64,000 bases of DNA from Bacteroidota bacterium (GTDB lineage: Bacteria > Bacteroidota > Bacteroidia > AKYH767-A > 2013-40CM-41-45): assembly GCA_004295015.1 (NCBI GenBank), contig SHNE01000010.1, positions 1 through 64,000 on the forward strand, written 5' to 3'. Position numbers and translations under genes: made by a program. Of this stretch, positions 40,343 through 48,431 are shown piece after piece (position 1 is the stretch's first letter; the number at the start of each line of letters is the position of its first letter). The notes beneath the pieces were generated by a model. It searched no databases and had not been told where the DNA came from. It saw only the letters and a list, made by a program, of their open reading frames with translations.

Positions 40343-41647
40343 TTAATCAACCAGGAAAATATCACTTGTAAGAGACTTTCCATTCTCATCCTGAACAGAA
40401 TAAAAATAATTTCCTGATGCAAGATCGTCGCGGCTAATATCGAATTTATAAGAATAAACTGAGCTACCCGATTCAGCTTGAATTGTTTTTATCAATCTTG
40501 AATTAGCGTCATAGATAGAAAGTGTTGGCTGATGAATCGGTTGAGTTGTTTCAAGTACTAAGCTTGACTTAACAGACATTGGATTTGGATAGAAGCTTTT
40601 ACTTTTAACGATGGATGAAAGCTCATTGATGTCAATCGTATTTGAGCTCATTGAAACATGATTGAGGGAAGTACTACCTGATGCAGTGAATGCGCCACCT
40701 ACGACTATTTTACCATTGAGGTTTGCGATTGCATTTATATTGCCGTTAAATGCTGCACCTTCGGAAAAGAATGGTGTATTACCTTTTTGGGAAAGGAAAT
40801 GAGGAAGGTTGATAGTAGGAGTGGAGTTCGGTGCTGTTGTAAAGGCCCCTCCGGCAAACAATTTTGATGTGGTGGAGTACATTGCATAAACTGTGTTATC
40901 AAGACGGTTTATTGCAGCACCAACATTAATACGAATAATTTTTGAGATTCTGAATGCAGGAGTTGTAAAAGCACCTCCAACATAAAATTCAGTTTCGTAA
41001 GGACGTAGAGAGTAAACAATGTCATTAAAATTACTTACATCCTGCCATACAGTACCGACTAATTTTTTAAGATGGCTGGCAGAAAGGCTAAAACTACATC
41101 CTACATAAATTTGGTTGTTGTATTTCGAAATACATTCAACCGTTCCGGATGGATCAGTCCCAACCTGGGCGAATGTAGCACCAGCCAGTTTGCCAATTTT
41201 AGCAACCGGGGTAGCACCGGAGCCCGTAAAAATTCCACCTATATAAAGATCAGTTCCATCGCTAAACATAGATTTCACCGCATTATTAAATCCTGATCCA
41301 ATTGCTTCCCATAAATTAGTCGTAGTGTTTAGGACAGCAATTCGGCTCATAGAAGTACCACTTCCACTAGTAATAAATGTTCCACCTGCATATAGTTTTC
41401 CGGCATGAACTTCCAGGCAATTAACGACGTTGCCCAATCCGTCTCCTGCCATTACCCAGGTATTGGTAGCATCGTCCCATTTTGCTACATATTTGAGGTC
41501 AGTGAATTCACCACCTGCATAAATTTGATTATTAAAAACGGTTAGTGCTTTAACATTTGCACTTAGCCCGCTGCCTAATGATCCCCATTGAGCAAATGTG
41601 CAAGTGCTAATCAAAACTAAGTTGAGTAGGAGTAGAATTCTTTTCAT
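40343..41647 (-). CDS. Secreted beta-propeller-like protein with T9SS type A sorting domain
   Basis: A 434-residue protein with a signal peptide (MKRILLLLNLVLISTCTFA) and at least seven repeats of the form LYAGGTFITSGSG / FYVGGAFTT / IVVGGAFTASG. This AGGxFT pattern is that of kelch-like propellers. The C-terminal SFYPNPMSVKSSLVL to SGNYFYSVQDENGK is a T9SS sorting domain, so it should be secreted. I chose the ATG at 41647; an in-frame start at 41734 would add 29 residues before a normal signal peptide. It follows another propeller gene by 92 bp. Confidence 0.87.
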   Translation of the reverse strand: MKRILLLLNLVLISTCTFAQWGSLGSGLSANVKALTVFNNQIYAGGEFTDLKYVAKWDDATNTWVMAGDGLGNVVNCLEVHAGKLYAGGTFITSGSGTSMSRIAVLNTTTNLWEAIGSGFNNAVKSMFSDGTDLYIGGIFTGSGATPVAKIGKLAGATFAQVGTDPSGTVECISKYNNQIYVGCSFSLSASHLKKLVGTVWQDVSNFNDIVYSLRPYETEFYVGGAFTTPAFRISKIIRINVGAAINRLDNTVYAMYSTTSKLFAGGAFTTAPNSTPTINLPHFLSQKGNTPFFSEGAAFNGNINAIANLNGKIVVGGAFTASGSTSLNHVSMSSNTIDINELSSIVKSKSFYPNPMSVKSSLVLETTQPIHQPTLSIYDANSRLIKTIQAESGSSVYSYKFDISRDDLASGNYFYSVQDENGKSLTSDIFLVD

Positions 41648-41739
41648 AGTGATTATTTTGTATGTAAATTTTGTTTTTTTAAAGGGCTGAAAATAAGAAG
41701 AATTTTCTGATTTGAAGGTTCTTAAATTTATCAATTAGC

Positions 41740-43203
41740 TCAATTTTCAGGCTTATAAATGAAATTGATTGCGCTACAAGATTTTAAGTCGGAAGAGAGC
41801 CTGAATATTCGTTTCCTTTGTCCATCATTTATCTCAACTGCGGCAGTATTCGGTGGACTTTTCCCTAAATTATTGGCAAAGAGGACCAGGAAATTATTTG
41901 TATTGGCTTTAAACTGAAGGTCAACAGGCATCTTTTTTTTAGTAACGCCATAATGATCCAAAATCCATTTTCCATTAAAATAAAGTGACATAGTATCTCC
42001 GTCAACATACGAATTGTCGTATACAAAAATGGTTAAGGAAGGCGAGCTGACTTCAACTTGTTCTGTTCCTATCACATTCCTTCCTTGAATCATTATTGGC
42101 GTATTTTCAACAGTCATAATCACGTCGGGTACGGAAATAATGGAATCTTTTATCTCCGCAATTGCAAGTGGTTTCTGTAGAACAGCGGGTATACTTTGAG
42201 TCGGAGCGGGAATCAGTGTTTGTATGGGAGGGAGTTCTGAGTACGTCCATTGTATCACAGAATTGTCGGCACTTGCCGTGAATAGAGATTTTTCATCTTC
42301 TCCAAAAACGGAGCAATTCACTTTTCCCTTATGACCAAACAATTCCTGCTTGATCACTTTGTTGAAGGGATTCCAAACACGGGCCCAATTTCCTGTATTT
42401 CCACTTACCATGAGAGAGGCATCCGAAGAAAAATTCATGAGAGCCGGGGAACCGGCCTTAAACCAATGGCTGGGACTGATAGCCAGTTGTCCAACCTTGT
42501 AAGGCCAAAAACGAATGATGCCATCATTACTCCAACTCGCAAGTAAGGTATCACCAAGGAGTGTGAGGTATTCAATGTTGGAGTTGCCTGCAGTTATTTC
42601 CTGACGAAGCTGATCAGAACGTGTGTTCATCACCAGGAGTTTATTTCCTGTGGCAAGGATGAGTGAGTTTCTATCGGTAGTAATAACGGCAGTGAATAAG
42701 CTGTCTTCGAATTCTGAAACAAGATTTACAGACTGGCTAAGATCGGAACGGGTTTTATAGAGTTTATTTTTACTGTTGAAGTATATGAAGCCATCAGCTA
42801 TTGAAAACAATACAAAACGGATCCCGTTATAGTCAGGAGAGTAAATTCCTTGAATTATTTTCTCCTTATCAAAATCATAAATTTTTATTTCCCCATCAAC
42901 AGTCGATGAAATCATCAACTTTCCTGTTGAATTGAAGTTGATTGTATTCACTGCATTTCCATGGATAGTGAGAGTGTCAAGCAATGTGGCATCACTTAGT
43001 TTCCTGATAAAGATATTCCCTTTTTCATTTCCATAGACCAGCCTGTCAAGCACCTTGTTCTTAGTGATCGCTGTGATCGCTGCACTAGATTCTTTGAATG
43101 TGTTTTGAATCTGATAACCTTGTCCGGACAGATGCAATGAAAGCAAGAAAAAGGGCAGGATAAGAATTCGTCGTCCTATCGAAGAAATATATTCATTCCA
43201 CAT
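41740..43203 (-). CDS. Exported WD40-repeat protein
   Basis: A 487-residue protein with a signal peptide (ILILPFFLLSLHLSG). WD40-like blades contain segments such as VNTINFNSTGKLMISSTVDGEIKIYD and NCSVFGEDEKSLFTASADNSVIQW (given here in part only). A C-terminal beta-domain (about 395-480) with VYDNSYVDGDTMSLYFNGK and FLVLFANNLG is one I recall from other Bacteroidota exported proteins. The predicted start is the ATG at 43203, preceded by a TACCTTTG box six bases away. It probably acts as an envelope scaffold. Confidence 0.8.
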   Translation of the reverse strand: MWNEYISSIGRRILILPFFLLSLHLSGQGYQIQNTFKESSAAITAITKNKVLDRLVYGNEKGNIFIRKLSDATLLDTLTIHGNAVNTINFNSTGKLMISSTVDGEIKIYDFDKEKIIQGIYSPDYNGIRFVLFSIADGFIYFNSKNKLYKTRSDLSQSVNLVSEFEDSLFTAVITTDRNSLILATGNKLLVMNTRSDQLRQEITAGNSNIEYLTLLGDTLLASWSNDGIIRFWPYKVGQLAISPSHWFKAGSPALMNFSSDASLMVSGNTGNWARVWNPFNKVIKQELFGHKGKVNCSVFGEDEKSLFTASADNSVIQWTYSELPPIQTLIPAPTQSIPAVLQKPLAIAEIKDSIISVPDVIMTVENTPIMIQGRNVIGTEQVEVSSPSLTIFVYDNSYVDGDTMSLYFNGKWILDHYGVTKKKMPVDLQFKANTNNFLVLFANNLGKSPPNTAAVEINDGQRKRIFRLSSDLKSCSAINFIYKPEN

Positions 43204-43209
43204 ATACGA

Positions 43210-43217
43210 CAAAGGTA
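43210..43217 (-). promoter_or_regulatory. Candidate -7 box (TACCTTTG) abutting the WD40 gene start
   Basis: TACCTTTG on the minus strand ends six bases before the ATG. A TTTG lies upstream (43243-43246) but with a 25-nt spacer, longer than ideal. If functional it would give a nearly leaderless transcript. Confidence 0.38.
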
Positions 43218-43307
43218 ATGATCATTCAGAGGAAGATTCTCTCAAATGCGAACAGTATTCAACAATAATTTTTTACAATTTATTGTGGAAGCTAAAATCT
43301 GAAGGAA

Positions 43308-43700
43308 TCAATTAGCGGAGAATTGCATAAGCCATTTGCCGGCAAAAAAACCAAGTGCTGCCAATCCTAGTCCGAGGAGAGTGCTTGACAGTACATATAA
43401 AATCGCATAGCTGAGTTGAGACTGTCTTAGCAGTTGTAATGTTTCCAAAGAAAAGGAGGAGAATGTGGTGAATCCACCTAAGAGACCAATGAATAAAAAG
43501 GTGCGGATACCCGGGTTTAGAAGATCAGATTCGTTTAGGCCGGCAAGTATTCCAATGATCAGGGAACCGCTGAGGTTCACGATAAGTGTTCCCCAGGGAA
43601 AGAGAGGAGAACGGAAATATTGTACGGTTGTGTTAATCAACACGAATCGGAAAATGGTGCCAAGCGCACCACCTGCGGCAAGACTGAGGTAATTTATCAT
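43308..43700 (-). CDS. crcB: Fluoride ion channel CrcB/Fluc
   Basis: A 130-residue, four-helix protein. LAAGGALGTIFRF at the N-terminus and LLGGFTTFSSFSLE near residue 78 are diagnostic Fluc motifs, with the Phe box and the central Thr/Ser pore residues. It forms dual-topology dimers that let F- leave the cytosol. I start it at 43700 because an upstream ATG (43763) would put the DUF3078 terminator inside the gene. I see no fluoride riboswitch upstream. Confidence 0.92.
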   Translation of the reverse strand: MINYLSLAAGGALGTIFRFVLINTTVQYFRSPLFPWGTLIVNLSGSLIIGILAGLNESDLLNPGIRTFLFIGLLGGFTTFSSFSLETLQLLRQSQLSYAILYVLSSTLLGLGLAALGFFAGKWLMQFSAN

Positions 43701-43723
43701 TGCTAATGGAATTGTAAAAATAG

Positions 43724-43750
43724 AAAAAACTGCCGGATGGGCAGTTTTTT
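43724..43750 (-). terminator. Intrinsic terminator downstream of the DUF3078 gene
   Basis: AAAAAACTGCC (43724-43734) and GGCAGTTTTTT (43740-43750) form an 11-bp stem with a 5-nt loop, between the DUF3078 stop and the crcB start. Confidence 0.85.
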
Positions 43751-43801
43751 CTAAAATAAACAAAATGTATTCTGATATTTTATTTAGTGATGAAGCTTGA
43801 A

Positions 43802-44698
43802 TTAAAACTTATATCCAAATCCAACACCTATCACTTGTTTGTATTGAGTTCTAGCAACCACATTGGCATCGTACACAAGCTGAGCTAAAACTGATGCGGT
43901 AATAAATTTGTTGACCTTCATAGTGAGTGAAGATTCCCAGTTGACATCAATAGCCTTTGCATTGTCTTTATCTTCATCCGTGTAATTGTTGAACAATTCG
44001 AGTTTGGTGGAGAAGGTAACATTCTCCATGATGTCTTTTTTAAACAACATGTTGAGGTAGGCACCAAATTCTGAGCGGATTTTTTCTCCTGTACCGGCTT
44101 GTATTACTCCGTTGGCATCAAGTGTGGCCATCTTCACTCCGTATGCCCCTGCATCGGCAAGTGTTTGGTCATTGACGAAGGTCCATTTTCCTGTTGCAGG
44201 GGAGAAGAATACCTGGAAATAATCTGTCGGCTTATAGGTTAGACCCAAGGCTAAAGTGAGATAAGCGGGAGCCATAAATTTGGAAACAACATTCGAATCA
44301 TCCGGATATTTGAATCCTTCGGCAAACTGGCTTTTAAAATTTAAGAGTCCGGCATAATACCATTTTCCTTCACCAATTTGATAACCGTACTTAGAAGTGA
44401 AATCAATTTTATCGTCGCTTTTTCTGACAGGGTCACTTGAAGTCTTGATCAATGCATAAGCCATGTCAAGAGAGTTGCTCCAGATGGTTTTGTTTTTTTC
44501 ATAGTTCGCAAAGAGGCTCAACGAGCTTGACAAGCTCAAGTTGTTATCGCCCCCGGGAGCCCATTGAGATAAGGAGACCTGGTTGAAATTTATTCCGATG
44601 AAGCCACCTTTTTTCCAGGAAGTATCCGGATCTGCGGTTTGAGCAAAGCCAATTGTGACGATAAATATCAAAGATAATAGAGCAGTAATTTTTTTCAT
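43802..44698 (-). CDS. DUF3078-domain exported protein
   Basis: A 298-residue protein with a signal peptide (MKKITALLSLIFIVTIGFA). The DUF3078 opening is WKKGGFIGINFNQVSLSQWAPGG, and an amphipathic beta-strand pattern ends in GVGFGYKF with a C-terminal Phe. That pattern suggests an outer-membrane beta-barrel. The family is almost confined to Bacteroidota and its function is unknown. It follows mscL by 87 bp and is followed by its own terminator. Confidence 0.88.
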   Translation of the reverse strand: MKKITALLSLIFIVTIGFAQTADPDTSWKKGGFIGINFNQVSLSQWAPGGDNNLSLSSSLSLFANYEKNKTIWSNSLDMAYALIKTSSDPVRKSDDKIDFTSKYGYQIGEGKWYYAGLLNFKSQFAEGFKYPDDSNVVSKFMAPAYLTLALGLTYKPTDYFQVFFSPATGKWTFVNDQTLADAGAYGVKMATLDANGVIQAGTGEKIRSEFGAYLNMLFKKDIMENVTFSTKLELFNNYTDEDKDNAKAIDVNWESSLTMKVNKFITASVLAQLVYDANVVARTQYKQVIGVGFGYKF

Positions 44699-44739
44699 GT
44701 ATATTTATTTTGAATTAATTTTGGATTAGACAATACTTG

Positions 44740-44770
44740 TCTGAGGGACAATGAATAATTGACCCTCAGA
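44740..44770 (-). other. Hairpin between mscL and the DUF3078 gene
   Basis: TCTGAGGG-A-CAAT pairs with ATTG-A-CCCTCAGA around a GAATA loop, with one A-A mismatch. It starts 16 nt after the mscL stop. No T-run follows on the minus strand, so it may be a weak terminator, a processing element or a leader structure of the DUF3078 gene. Confidence 0.45.
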
Positions 44771-44785
44771 TTTATTAAGAAGAAA

Positions 44786-45199
44786 TTATTTTTTCAGGAG
44801 ATCCCTGATTTCAGAGAGCAATTTTTCCTCCTTGGTAGGGGCAGGAGGTGCAGCAGGAGCTGCTTCTTCAGCCTTTTTCATTTTGTTGATGCCTTTAACC
44901 ACCATAAAAATGGCAAAAGCAATGATTAAAAACTCAATCAGGATTTGAATGAAGTTACCGTAATTCAAAGTGACTGCCGGAATTACTGCACCTGCAGCAT
45001 CGACCGCTGCATCCTTAAGAGTCATTTTGAGCTCAGAGAAGTTGACACCTCCAATTGCCAGACCTATAGGTGGCATAATAAGGTCATTCACTATGGAATT
45101 GACAATTTTTCCAAAGGCCGCTCCGATAACGACACCGACAGCTAAATCGATTGCATTGCCTTTATTAATAAAGTCTTTAAATTCAGAAATGAGTCCCAT
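44786..45199 (-). CDS. mscL: Large-conductance mechanosensitive channel MscL
   Basis: A 137-residue protein with the MscL N-terminus ([22 protein letters not shown]) and the first transmembrane helix with the [18 protein letters not shown] segment. A second helix (about 82-105) and a Pro/Ala/Lys-rich cytoplasmic tail ending in EIRDLLKK follow. It opens under membrane tension to relieve osmotic shock. It is divergent from the ABC-F gene. Confidence 0.95.
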   Translation of the reverse strand: MGLISEFKDFINKGNAIDLAVGVVIGAAFGKIVNSIVNDLIMPPIGLAIGGVNFSELKMTLKDAAVDAAGAVIPAVTLNYGNFIQILIEFLIIAFAIFMVVKGINKMKKAEEAAPAAPPAPTKEEKLLSEIRDLLKK

Positions 45200-45426
45200 A
45201 AATATTTTTTTAAAGTTTGAATTTTAGCGGAATATACGCAAAAAAAGCCATTATCGACAAGAAATTTATGAATTTCAAGTGAACTGGGTTAATTTAGTTA
45301 ATGTAAATAGTTGAATACTAGCTAAGTAATTGTGATTGTTTTCAGAGAGTAAGGTGTTGGTCTGATATAAATCATAAAAACCTCATCATTTTCTCTGTTT
45401 TTTAATGGATATGGGCTAATTTTTCT

Positions 45427-45434
45427 CACTTTTG
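45427..45434 (+). promoter_or_regulatory. -7-box-like CACTTTTG abutting the ABC-F start
   Basis: CACTTTTGCAGCC differs by one base from the TACTTTTGCAGCC of the tRNA-His promoter and ends five bases before the GTG start. No -33 TTG is evident at the right distance. It is a weak candidate. Confidence 0.3.
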
Positions 45435-45439
45435 CAGCC

Positions 45440-47359
45440 GTGTTAACATTAAACAATATACGTTTTGAATTTGGCGGCCGGTACCTCTATAAGGATGCCA
45501 CCTGGCAAATTAACCCGGGTGAAAAAATAGGTCTGATAGGCCTCAATGGGACCGGAAAATCGACTCTTTTAAGGATTATAAATGGAGAATATGCACTTGA
45601 GCAAGGTGAAATCTCCAAGCTGAAGAATATGACTATTGGGTTCCTTAATCAGGATCTACTCAGTTATTCCTCATCAGAAACAATCCTTGAAGTTGCCATG
45701 CAGGCTTTTGAAGACGCTTTGCGACTCGATAAGGAAATTCACGAGCTTCTTGAGAAGCTTGAGCATGATCATTCTGATGAAGTATTGCATGCCTTACACG
45801 ATAAGCAGCAAGCTTATGATATGTTGGATGGATATAGTCTTAAGCCAAAGGCTGAATCTTTATTAGAAGGACTGGGTTTTTCTACAACTGACCTGAACAG
45901 ACCTTTGAATGAGTTTTCAGGTGGTTGGCGGATGAGGGTAATGCTTGCCCGCATGATGCTTCAACAACCGGACTTGTTGATGCTTGATGAGCCGACGAAC
46001 CACCTTGATCTTCCATCGATCGAATGGGTTGAGCAGTATTTGCAAGACTATAAAGGCACCGTGATTGTTGTCTCCCATGACAGGTACTTTCTGGATAAGG
46101 TTATAAATAAAATTGTTGAGATATCCGGACAACAGATAAGAGGCTATACGGGGAATTATTCATTTTATCTGGAGTCGAAGGCTGAAAGAGATGAATTGCA
46201 GAAATCGCAGTTTAAGAATCAGGAGAAGTATATTAAGGAGCAAGAAAAGTTAATCGATCGGTTTAGGGCTAAGGCTTCGAAGGCTAAGATGGCCCAATCG
46301 AGAATTAAGATGCTCGACAAGATTGAGCGAATAGAAGACGTTGACGATGGGAATCCAGAGATCAATATCAGCTTTCAGATTGATAAACAACCTGGGAAAC
46401 TTATTTCACATCTGCATATTAAAAAGAAAGCCTACGGTGATTTAAAGATTTTGGAGAATACTGAAGTCAGAATAAACCGGGGAGATAAAATTGCTCTCAT
46501 CGGTGCGAACGGAAGAGGAAAGTCGACCGTTTTGAGAATGATAAATGGATCTGAACCATACGAAGGTAAAGGGGAGATGGTGCATAATGTACAAGCTGCC
46601 TTTTATGCCCAGCATCAGTTAGAAGCACTTAATCTATCCAATGATCTGATTACTGAATTGATTCATTTTGCACCGGAGAAGAAAGAAGTAGAGTTACGAT
46701 CATTACTGGGAGCATTTTTATTTTCAGGGGATGACGTGTTTAAAAAAATCCGTGTACTATCCGGAGGTGAAAAATCCCGAATAGCATTGGCGAAAACAAT
46801 TTTAAGTAAAGCCAATTTCCTCATCCTCGATGAACCGACGAATCACCTGGACATGCAATCTGTCAAAATTCTGATTCAGGTTTTGCAAGATTATGAAGGC
46901 AGCATTATTATCGTTTCACACGATCGTTATTTTCTTTCACAGATAGCTAACAAGATTTGGTGGATTGAGAATTATCAGATAAAGGAGTATCCGGGAAATT
47001 ATGAGGAGTACGAATATTCCAGGAAGCAAAGTTTACTGATGTCAAAACAGGAAGCTACCAGAAGTAAACCTGAAAAGAAAGGAAAAGCGGAAGAGAAGGC
47101 TCAAGCCAATCCGGAGCAAGAGGAGCAAAAGAAATTGAAGAAGAAACTTCAGCAACGTTTTCAGAATCTGGAGGCAAATTTATCGAGGTTGAAAGCTGAA
47201 AAATCGGAGCTGGAGAAACAATTGTCGCTTCCTGCAGTATACGGGGATCCTTCTAAATTTCAGGAAACCTTGAAATTGTTCAATGAAAACACGGAAAAAC
47301 TCAAAACTTTTGAATCAGAGTATGAAGAAGTATTTGAGTCGCTGGCAGGGATGGAATAA
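45440..47359 (+). CDS. ABC-F family ATPase (translation factor type)
   Basis: A 639-residue soluble protein with two ABC domains. Walker A motifs are GLNGTGKST and GANGRGKST. Signature motifs lie in NEFSGGWRMRV and RVLSGGEKSRI, and Walker B is LDEPTNHLD in both halves. A helical linker (about 245-285) with DRFRAKASKAKMAQSRIKM and a C-terminal coiled coil (about 555-639) are typical of the Uup/YfmR-type ABC-F proteins. It lacks membrane segments and probably acts on the ribosome E site. The start is GTG, consistent with MLTLNNIRFEFGG aligning to family N-termini. Confidence 0.92.
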   Translation: MLTLNNIRFEFGGRYLYKDATWQINPGEKIGLIGLNGTGKSTLLRIINGEYALEQGEISKLKNMTIGFLNQDLLSYSSSETILEVAMQAFEDALRLDKEIHELLEKLEHDHSDEVLHALHDKQQAYDMLDGYSLKPKAESLLEGLGFSTTDLNRPLNEFSGGWRMRVMLARMMLQQPDLLMLDEPTNHLDLPSIEWVEQYLQDYKGTVIVVSHDRYFLDKVINKIVEISGQQIRGYTGNYSFYLESKAERDELQKSQFKNQEKYIKEQEKLIDRFRAKASKAKMAQSRIKMLDKIERIEDVDDGNPEINISFQIDKQPGKLISHLHIKKKAYGDLKILENTEVRINRGDKIALIGANGRGKSTVLRMINGSEPYEGKGEMVHNVQAAFYAQHQLEALNLSNDLITELIHFAPEKKEVELRSLLGAFLFSGDDVFKKIRVLSGGEKSRIALAKTILSKANFLILDEPTNHLDMQSVKILIQVLQDYEGSIIIVSHDRYFLSQIANKIWWIENYQIKEYPGNYEEYEYSRKQSLLMSKQEATRSKPEKKGKAEEKAQANPEQEEQKKLKKKLQQRFQNLEANLSRLKAEKSELEKQLSLPAVYGDPSKFQETLKLFNENTEKLKTFESEYEEVFESLAGME

Positions 47360-47382
47360 ATGTTTAACTTGCTTAAGCTTAT

Positions 47383-47535
47383 ATGGTTCTGCTCAATCGC
47401 TACTTAAGAATATTTATGCTCCGTAATAAAGATCAGAGGAGTTTGCTTTGGTATACACGGCTGGCAGCAGGTATGGAGTTGCTCATCGTTTTTCTTGTTG
47501 TAGGATTTTTTCTGATCAGGTTCAGTTCCAACTGA
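47383..47535 (+). CDS. Possible 50-residue single-span membrane protein
   Basis: The frame from ATG 47383 (or 47416, giving 39 residues) encodes a basic start (MLRNKDQRSLLWYTR) followed by a hydrophobic helix (MELLIVFLVVGFFLIRF) and a short end. It sits between the ABC-F gene and apaG on the same strand. I do not recognise it. The rest of the 343-bp gap between those genes shows nothing else I can support. Confidence 0.35.
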   Translation: MVLLNRYLRIFMLRNKDQRSLLWYTRLAAGMELLIVFLVVGFFLIRFSSN

Positions 47536-47702
47536 TTTTTTTTTTAATCATTCACCGGGAAATTAGGCTTAGCAAATCTTGGCAAAGCTGTATTCAGCGC
47601 GGTTTTCCATTCATTTACCATTGCAAGCCCGACTTTCGTCAAATTCTTTTTTAAAAATTGACCTCCTTTCTTATATTTGATCATTATAAACGGGAAAGTA
47701 TT

Positions 47703-48095
47703 ATGTCTATGATCACTCAGGTTACTTCCGGAATAAAGGTCAGTGTTGAGATTTTCTATCGTCCGGATCAAAGCAATCCTTTACTTAATCAGCACATTTT
47801 TGCCTATCGCATTACTCTTACCAACAATAGTGATTATTCTATACAGTTGAAGCGACGCCATTGGTTTATTCTTGATTCGGCTGCAACCAGCAGAGAGGTG
47901 GAAGGAGAAGGTGTTATTGGTGAGCAACCGATCATCGGAACCGGGGAAAGTTTTCAATACGTATCAGGATGTAATCTTGACTCTGAAATGGGGAAAATGT
48001 ATGGTACCTATTTAATGGAACGTTTGATAGACAAGAAACAATTCTATGTGCGTATCCCGGAGTTTCAACTCATAGTACCATATAAATTGAACTAA
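47703..48095 (+). CDS. apaG: ApaG-domain protein
   Basis: A 130-residue protein with the ApaG fibronectin-III-like beta-sandwich. SVEIFYRPDQSNPLLNQHIFAY and the YRITLTNNSDYSIQLKRRHW strand give the family pattern (each named in part), followed by EVEGEGVIGEQPIIGTGESF. ApaG is a single-domain protein whose function is still vague; older work linked it to Mg/Co resistance. The start ATG at 47703 gives MSMITQVTSG; the frame extends upstream without a family match. A strong terminator follows. Confidence 0.9.
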   Translation: MSMITQVTSGIKVSVEIFYRPDQSNPLLNQHIFAYRITLTNNSDYSIQLKRRHWFILDSAATSREVEGEGVIGEQPIIGTGESFQYVSGCNLDSEMGKMYGTYLMERLIDKKQFYVRIPEFQLIVPYKLN

Positions 48096-48111
48096 TCTCA
48101 AATTGATATTT

Positions 48112-48147
48112 AAAAAAAACTCCCGCTTAGAACGGGAGTTTTTTTTT
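48112..48147 (+). terminator. Intrinsic terminator downstream of apaG
   Basis: An A8 run precedes CTCCCG (48120-48125), which pairs with CGGGAG (48133-48138) around a 7-nt loop and is followed by nine T. Confidence 0.9.
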
Positions 48148-48431
48148 GTCTTTGCTTGAGCCTTCAGTAGAAAGATTCTTTTGGACTAAAGAGTATCCGT
48201 AATTGGACTACAGGCTATGTTGAATTAGCATGGATTTTTAGTCAATTGACCCTATACTCCTGCGTTTTGGGGTGTTTTTTAAGAAGCCTCTATTCATGTT
48301 CAAAAAAAGGGAAATTATTTTTCATGCATAGTATCTGAAAGTCAATACAATTCATATTTTTAGAGGAATTATTTTGTGGGATTAATCCTTTAAGGGATTA
48401 GGCAGTCAAATCATTTTTAAAATTCAAATCA
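48148..48431 (+). other. Intergenic region upstream of the DUF1800 gene
   Basis: These 284 bases hold no credible gene. TTGGACTA occurs twice (about 48182 and 48206), and a weak AATCC/GGATT inverted repeat lies near 48384-48400. No clear TAnnTTTG box is present, so the promoter of the DUF1800/DUF1501 pair is not identified. Confidence 0.5.

Noticed and set aside
43700..43800. Fluoride riboswitch upstream of crcB
   Set aside because: I looked for the conserved fluoride-aptamer core and found only a simple terminator-type hairpin belonging to the upstream gene.
48148..48431. Regulatory RNA upstream of the DUF1800 gene
   Set aside because: Only short repeats (two TTGGACTA copies and a weak inverted repeat) are visible; no stable structure or known motif.
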